Assembly (NCBI GenBank): GCA_019693395.1 | Contig: JAAMXP010002644.1 | Coordinates: 1-64,000, forward strand | Direction: 5' to 3' | DNA length: 64,000 bases | Origin: Ettlia oleoabundans | Taxonomy: Eukaryota; Chlorophyta; Chlorophyceae; Chlamydomonadales | Shown: positions 58,001-64,000 of the stretch, piece by piece | Position numbering within the stretch: the stretch's first letter is position 1 | Layout: each line of letters opens with the position of its first letter | Notes under the pieces: generated by a model | Seen by the model: the letters and a program-made list of their open reading frames with translations, nothing else | Told to the model about the DNA's origin: nothing | Databases searched by the model: none | Made by a program: the position numbers and the translations under genes

Positions 58001-61000
58001 AGCCAGCTGGGAAGGCCAAAGCTGGCACAGCTGCTGCCGCTGGCAAACCTAAGGCTGCAGGCGTCTCTGAGCTGGGCAACGCAGAGGGTGCCGCCGCTGA
58101 TGCAGCAGAGAAGGGCGCAGTCGGACCAGCGGGGGACCAGTCGGCGGAGGGCAAGGAGGCCAGCAAGCCTGCTGCCCAAGCTGGCGCCTTTACAGCAGAG
58201 GCGGCAACAACAGAGACGGCAGCGGCACCTGCGGCAGTGGCATCGCCAGCTCTGCCTGCACCGCGCAACGTGGGCCACCGGGAGTGGCTGAACCTGTGCT
58301 TCAACTGGCAGAAGGTAGGCAGGCATGCAGGGTGCTGAGCTACACCCCTCCGAGTTGCTACTGATGCACTCCTTCATGCTTCTTGCCTGGCATTCGTGCA
58401 ACCCAGGGTTTGCATCCCAGGTTGGCGTCCTCTTGCCATTTTCATGCTGCACACATGCGGGGATCTTCCTTTGTTCTTGTCCTCGCCCTTTGCTAAGCGA
58501 GTAGCACGCTTATGTCTCGCTGCCTCCCCTCCCAAGCACAATTTTTGGCGCCACATCACGCGCCGCCGCTCCTGCCCCTCCCCACACCTGCCTGCCTGCA
58601 GCGCCTGACTGAGGAGGTGTTCAGCAGCTGCCTCACATCAAGGGACTACCTGCAGATCAAGAACGCGCTGCTGGCGCTCAACAGATGCGTCAAGGTGTGT
58701 GGGTGTGTGGGACTGGGGGTTACATGGTTTCCTCCTTTTGTGAGACACCATCCCCTTGCAGTGGAGAGAATTAACAAGGTCTCTGGAAGTCAAAGAGGCT
58801 ACGCAAAACCTCATTGAGCGGGTCGGAACGCCTGTGGTTGTCACTCGCATACGTTTGGGATGTCCATTTGCTTCCCCAGTCAGCGACCTTATCAATCCAG
58901 AGTGACTCCCCCTGGCCTCTTCTTCTGTGTTGCCCGCAGGTCTACCCCGCTGCCAAGGCGGATGCCACAGCGCTCATCGACCTGCTAAAGCCTATCAGGT
59001 GAATTGTACACAGACTCTGCTGCTCAAGGTGCGGTTTCCGGTGCAGAGCAGAAGCACTGGTGGCCCCCTTCTTTCCATCATCTGCATTCGTATAGCCATC
59101 CACCAGCTGCCCAGCCTCTGTTCCTCTTTAGCTTAGCTTTCATCTTCTCTGTAACGCCAGCACATCCTCTTTGTCGTGTTTCACTTGGTTTCCAGCAAAT
59201 ATTCTTTGTCGTGTTTCATTTGTTTTCCAGCAAATATTCTTTGTCGTGTTTCATTTGTTTTTCAGGGATAAGGACCCGCGTGAGGATCTGAAGACCCTGG
59301 CTCGCTCGTACTGCACGGCGCTGGAGATGCAGATGCGGGACAAGACGCGGTACGTACTGCCCTTAGCACCTAGACGTACTGCTCATATCCCTGTTTCGGC
59401 GCTGGTCAATGTGCTGCACGGTTTAGACTTGTGGGCACCGTTCGCTGGTTTGCCAGATTTGCCGCATCGCCATTTGGTGAAGTGCGAGCTCTGTTTTTGT
59501 GGCAGATAAGCTGCATCTGCCTGTCTGCTCGCCTGCCTGCCTGCTCGCTTGCTCATCTGTCTGCCTACTTGCCTGCCTGCTTGTTTGCCCCCCACCTGCC
59601 TGTTTTCCCAGGCTACCCGTCTGCTTGCTTTCTGACCCCTCTGCATCTCCTTTCTTCCCGGGCTGGCTACCTGCAGCAACATGGTGGCCACCCGCGAGGA
59701 GTATGCCGGCCTGCCCCCTAAGAAGCGCCCCCGCCCAGCAGCCCCCAAGGCGGCTGCCGCCTCTGAAGGCAAGCCCCCTGCTGCTGCCGGCAAAGAGGCA
59801 GCAGCAGCCGGTGACAAGACAGCGGCAGAGGGAGATAAGAAGGGTGGTGGCAATGGCGGCGCTGGCGGCGGTAAGGGCTCTGCCGCCGCCTCGCCGGCTG
59901 CAGCAGCTGCCAGTGCAGCCAAGGAGGAGGGAAAGCGTGGCACTGCAGATGGCAGCAAGGGACCGTCTCTGCCGCCTGGCATGGGCATGGCGCGGCGTGG
60001 GGGGGAGCATCCGAGCTCTGCTAAGGAGCCAGCAAAGGAAAAGGGGGCTGACAAGGAGAAGGCGCCAGAGTGGGAGCGCAAGGAGGATAAGGAGCGGGAC
60101 CAGCGGCGGCAGGAGGGCCGCGGTGCCGCCGCTAGCGATGCCACCCCGCCAGGTTGGTCACCTGGCAGCCCGCCGTTTTTGTCCAGTAGTGTGACTCTCG
60201 CAACTTAATTGATGCTGCATCTGTGCATGTTTGGTACTTCTTTCGCAATTGCAGTGTAACGATTGTGGCTGCCTGTGCCACCGCATATGTCAGCCTGCCG
60301 CGTTTGCTAGTCAGTTGAGCTTAGCAGCACTGCCCTGCCCCCTTGCCTGCAGGCTTCGGCTCTGCCGACAAACTGAAGCACGCTGGCAGCACCACTGAGC
60401 TCCGGCGGGGCGCCGAGCAGCCACCAACAGCCGCCGAGGGCGAACGGGAGCGGCGTGACAAGGAGCGGGAGCGGCAGCAGCAGGAACGGCGCACCACCGG
60501 CGGCGGCGGCGGCGGGGCGGGGGCGGAGCGCCCCCCGCGGCCTATTGTGCGCGGGGAGGATGCTGCGGCAAAGGGAGAGCAGCCACGGGAGGCACGGGAT
60601 AAAGCGGAGGCCCAGGGGCAGGAGCGTAGCAGCAGGGGCGGGGCCAGCCTACGGGCCGACGCTGCTCTGTTCACCCCACGCGAGGGAGGCAGGCTCAGTA
60701 GCGGCAGCACGCGGCCGGCAGAAGAGCCAGCCGGTGTGGAGCGGGAGTCAAAGCGTGCGAGGCGGGAGGAAGCTGCAGCTGCGCCTGCGCCTGCTGCGGC
60801 GGCTGGCGGTAGGGAGAAGGACCGTGGCGAGAGGGGTGAAGAGCGGCAGCGCCCCGTCAGTCGAGATGCGGATGCCGCTCGGGAGCGGGAGTCACGCAGC
60901 ACTCGAGAGCGGCCGAGCCCCCATGATGGGCCTGTTGCTGCCGCCGCATCGGCAGCAGCAGCAGCTGCTGGCGTGGAGGCCGGCAAGGAGGCCGCTCCTG

Positions 61001-63153
61001 GCGGCAGGGAGGGGCGGGAGGGTCGCCCCAGCAGCACCACTCGTCCACGTGGCAAGGAGGAGGAAAGCGCGCGGCCAGCAGCGGCGGAGGTTGGAGCGGA
61101 GGCTATTGCAGATGCTGGTCGGCAGCGGGAGCGGGATGCCAGGGGCGACCGTTTGCGTGGCGCGCCAGAGCAGCAGCCGACGCCCCGGGAGAGGCCCAGC
61201 AGCAGCGGCAGGGAGAAGGAGAAGCAGAAGGAGGGCAGCAAGGTGGTGGCTGCGGCTGCCGCTGCCTCCCAGGAGAGACCCAAGCGCAAGCGTGGCGAGG
61301 CGGCGCCAGTGGCGCCTGTCTCAGCACCGGCAGCAGCAGCTGAGCGACCCACCAGCCGCACAGGCGAGTCTAGGGAGCGTGCCCAACGAGAGCAGCATGC
61401 AGCAGAGCGTGCCCAGCGTGAGCCTGCTGGAAAGGAGCATGGCGGGCGGGAGCGCCGTCCCGCTGCGGAGGCAACTGACGAGCGCTCCCGCAGCCGTCGC
61501 GGGGCTGAGGCAGCTGCCGCCCCCGTTGTTGCAGCAGCAGACGTGGAGGATGCGCGGGCAGCAGCCAAGGCCGCCGCGGCTGCTGCACGCGACCGCAGCC
61601 GCCTTGCCCCCCCTGCCGCCGCAGCAGCGGATGACAAGGAGCGGCAGCAGCCTGCCAGGCCTGAGCGTAGGGGCTCCGCAGCGACAGCAGCCGCAGCCGC
61701 ATTCCCTGTGTCGGCAGCAGAAGGTGCGGCAAAGGAGGATCAGGGCGCCAGCAGCGGGTCAGAGGATGAGCATACGCGTGGCGGGCGGCGCCACAAGCGG
61801 GAGCGCAAGGAGAAGGACAAGGACAAAGACAGGGAGAAGAAGAAGAAGGATCGCAAGGTGAGCTGCGTGTTGGCGCGGAAATGGGGGTGCATTGGGTGGG
61901 AGTGAGGAGATTGAGGGTTGGATGGGGAGACCAGCGGACTGAACATGACAGGCTGCTTTGTAAGGTGACCTGATTTCTGCCGCCACGCTGCCTAGGAGCC
62001 TGAGGGTACATCAACCCGCTGCTGGTTGTGTGTGTGCCTGGCTTGTTTGGCTGCACGTTGGTGCTGCTAAAGGTGCTGCTAAGCCTTGCCCCAGCTGCCT
62101 CCCTGACCTGAATCTAAACCGTATTGTCACGTGTCCCCGGGCCCCTGATTGGTGAGTTCATTCCCCCCCTTGACCTTTGCCTGTTGAATTAATTTACCCC
62201 TTTGACCTCTGCCTGGTAAATTGCGTTTCCCCATTATAACAACCCCCTGCTCGATTTTGCAGGAGAAGAAGCACCGGCGCAAGGACCGCAGTGTGGAAGG
62301 GCAGCGCAGCGGGTCGCAGCGGGGGGGGTCCGAGCCGGCCTCGGCACCAGCCCCGGCCCCGGCAGAAGAGCGGCGCCCAGCGGCGGCACCGGTGGCGGAG
62401 CGCCGTGCAGCCGCCGCAGGGGCCCCTGAGGCGCGGCAGCCGGTGGCGCCGCTGGTTTTGGAGCGGCGCAGGCCCATCCCGGTGCCAGCCCCGCAGCAAC
62501 CACGGCGGGAGGAGGCCGCTACTGCAGCAAACCGGGAAGAAGACGAGCGTGGCAGCAAGCGGCGGCGCCAGGATGAGGAGGTGCGGAGGCTTGCTAACTC
62601 TTGTGTGTGCTATGATGAGTCACAGCTGGCCTTTCATGGTTATCTCACGCAGAAGTATCAGGCTCAGCCATCAATCATATTTTGCAGCAATCAGATGCAG
62701 GGATGCTGCCGGCATTTTCCCTGCCTTGAAATTTCACCACGTTTGCCCACCCACTCCTCGCAGCGTCAACGCCCTTGCCCTTGACCCCTGCCCATCCAAA
62801 CCCTCACGCCCCTGCAGATTGTGGAATTGCCTGCCCGCCTGCGTGGCCGGCTGGGCACAGGAGGAGGCCTGCTGGGTGCTGCACTCAAGGGCATCACCCA
62901 GGGCGATGAGCGGGAGCAAGATGCGCCCCGGCGGCAGCAGCAGCTGCAGCAGCAGGAGTCGCTGGACTCTCGGCGGTTGCGCCGCAGCGGCAGCGGCGCC
63001 GGCAGCGGCGACCTTCGTGCGGAGCTGCTGCAGCAGCGGGGGCAGGGGCGGGGGCAGCGGGAGGTTGAGGAAATGCAGGAACGCGAGGTGCGTGAAGTGC
63101 GGGAGGTGCGAGACAGCCGGGAGGTGCGGCGGGGCGGGCGCAGCAGGCGCTGA
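46003..63153 (+). CDS. THO2: THO complex subunit 2 (THOC2/THO2)
   Basis: THO2 is the large scaffold of the nuclear THO/TREX complex, which couples transcription to mRNP assembly and export. Early exons fit in phase: 46003-46068, 46306-46396, 46545-46644, 46936-47026, 47375-47505 and 48081-48183. They give MGAPGEPGVVTPKLIEGLNK, TDLADALWYVWQEVEDAGDE, then RKEIRSNTKHVYVQRK joined to FNLLREESEGYAKLATLLNQ, the THO2 N-terminal hallmark. Further matches are ALIGYFDLDPNR, LPYTDRFCLYSDLK, PLPVAEQLIRQ, MGMPGMVTSIVESLKYLTPM, LEEWYQWLAAFTGVLCKKH, TPTLYLTFWALQLYDLEVPV, YEAAISQLRTDIRIAQGDIE, DALYCARFIK, LDAPGFNILAVINHV, REFGFLVRVCTAREATNFGI and FLNEVFVMVERW. From about 59,680 on, four large exons (59,677-60,150; 60,352-61,858; 62,263-62,580; 62,819-63,153) encode a long Ala/Arg/Glu/Lys-rich disordered tail ending REVRRGGRSRR with TGA 63151. 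Some middle exons are unresolved, including around the 15-N gap. Confidence 0.9.
54648..54662. other. Assembly gap (15 N)
   Basis: There are fifteen undetermined bases inside the THO2 gene, between the exon that encodes EFLQHALGPADYAALLPSLE (about 54,490-54,560) and the one starting ELALEYCIDPELIFSLYRPL (near 54,790). It is most likely intronic. Confidence 0.99.
59168..59265 (+). repeat. 35-bp tandem repeat containing splice-acceptor-like ends
   Basis: The unit starting tctttgtcgtgtttcacttg is repeated at 59168, 59203 and 59238 (exact 35-base spacing, last copy partial). The first two units each end with a (g)tttccagcaaata acceptor-like word. The third runs into tttttcag, which is the real acceptor before the exon GGATAAGGACCCGCG. 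It lies at the 3' end of a THO2 intron. Confidence 0.92.
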
Positions 63154-63277
63154 AGCTTTCTCCAGACAGATGTGAGGAGGTCCTCCCTCCCTCCCTTTCT
63201 GTTCTGGCTCATCAAAACCGCATGTCCTGTGCTGCATCGCGCCATCAGCTTCCAGCAGTGTGTCAACTGCATATGCT

Positions 63278-63282
63278 TGTAA
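63278..63282 (+). terminator. Candidate TGTAA polyadenylation signal of THO2
   Basis: TGTAA is the common polyadenylation signal of chlorophyte algae. This copy is about 125 bases after the THO2 stop codon, and a second lies near 63,515. The word is short, so chance occurrence is possible. Confidence 0.3.
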
Positions 63283-63753
63283 AGCTTGCCGACATGTCAT
63301 GTTTGACATGCAAGAGCCAGTGGCAGCCAAACGAAGCGCAGACAGGTTGTGGCAGCCGGCAGTGCTCGAGTCCGATCTGGGAAGGGTGTGTCAAGGTGCA
63401 GGCATGCTGGTGGAGGCTGGCAGCGCTCGGTTCCAGCTATGGGCATGCATGTGTAGACGTTCTAGACCATAACAAACCAGCGCAATACTGCCTGTCCAGC
63501 CATACAGGCAGTCCTTGTAAGACCAGGCTAATCGTATCGCCCAGCCAAGTGCAGCCTCTGTGTCTCAAGCAAGAGCGCACGCAAACACCAAGCAAGCAAG
63601 CAGGCATTGTTTCAGATGTCCATTGGCAGTTGTTGAGGAGCTGAGCACTGTCCAGCCCCGTGTACCTCCCCACTACGTGTCCCATTACTGGCTCAATTCT
63701 GTCAAGGGTCAGCGATAGCTACCCTCCCGTGTAGCGCTCCCAATCACGCAAGC

Positions 63754-63834
63754 GCCCCCCCCCCCCACACACACACACCCACCCACACACCCACACACCA
63801 CCCACCCACCCACACACACACACAAACACACACC
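63754..63834. repeat. Poly-C plus CA/CCA simple repeat
   Basis: A run of about a dozen C passes into interrupted (CA)n and (CCCA)n sequence. It is intergenic and downstream of THO2. Confidence 0.95.
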
Positions 63835-64000
63835 CGGGCTGTTGCTGTTACCGCCGCTTGAGCCCGGTGAAGGTGCACGGTAGGGTTGAACGGATGAGCT
63901 CACAGACAGCGATTGTTGCGACATAAGGTACAGAAAAGATCGCAGCCATGTGTGAATTGTGTTGATATGTTTGCAGATGGTAGAGCAGAGAGTGCCACAG

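Larger units (their letters stand above)
63154..64000. other. 3' flank of THO2; no gene seen
   Basis: The stretch contains the presumed THO2 3' UTR and the C/CA simple repeat. I see no coding frame with domain or splice support on either strand. Confidence 0.4.

Noticed and set aside
60321..61637. 438-residue minus-strand open frame rich in Arg/Ser/Ala
   Set aside because: It is the shadow of the GC-rich THO2 tail exon on the plus strand. It has no domain and its composition follows from the opposite strand.
1..64000. CRISPR array, tRNA, rRNA, retrotransposon or transposase
   Set aside because: None was seen. Repeats found are telomeric, simple, or short tandem/inverted repeats, and no reverse transcriptase, integrase or transposase motif was recognised.

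Overview
This window is a chromosome end from a green alga. Bases 1-193 are CCCTAAA repeats, the plant/green-algal telomere type, oriented as expected for the left end of a chromosome. Every gene has many GT...AG introns, usually with acceptors of the form ...(t/c)gcag. Two genes carry the SBP-box DNA-binding domain, which is known only from Viridiplantae. The intron density, moderate GC and gene styles fit a trebouxiophyte or other core chlorophyte (Chlorella/Coccomyxa-like). I cannot name a species from sequence alone.

Layout. The telomere abuts a beheaded gene fragment (192-562) and a second unidentified exon (771-1020). Next come RRP5 (minus, 1842-14295), a multi-pass membrane protein (plus, 14822-16459), a small Lys/Ala-rich acidic protein (minus, 17087-19172) and a very large membrane-anchored subtilase (plus, 19477-33520). 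These are followed by a Sel1-repeat protein (minus, 34255-36111), two tandem SBP-box transcription factors (minus, 37340-40082 and 41393-43353), a Maf-type nucleotide pyrophosphatase (minus, 44273-45686) and THO complex subunit 2 (plus, 46003-63153). The last 850 bases look like 3' flank with a C/CA simple repeat. Three neighbouring pairs are divergent with start codons about 0.3-0.5 kb apart (RRP5/membrane protein, Lys-rich protein/subtilase, Maf/THO2), so each pair probably shares a promoter region.

How the genes relate. There is no operon-like logic. RRP5 (pre-rRNA processing), Maf (nucleotide sanitation) and THO2 (mRNP assembly and export) are housekeeping. The most unusual items are listed here. 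(1) The subtilase joins a complete S8 catalytic domain with an inserted PA domain to about six repeated Ig-like modules, one transmembrane helix and a cytosolic tail with two ubiquitin-interacting-motif-like helices. (2) The SBP-box pair is a diverged tandem duplication, and both copies have a shortened first zinc ligand spacing (CxxC). (3) RRP5 stops in an acidic tail and lacks the usual C-terminal HAT/TPR repeats. (4) A perfect 34-bp inverted repeat lies upstream of the second SBP gene. (5) A coding exon is cut directly by the telomere.

Exon boundaries were read by eye from frame, splice consensus and family resemblance. For Maf, both SBP genes and the start of THO2 the exon phases add up exactly. 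For the other genes the outer limits are firmer than the internal structure.
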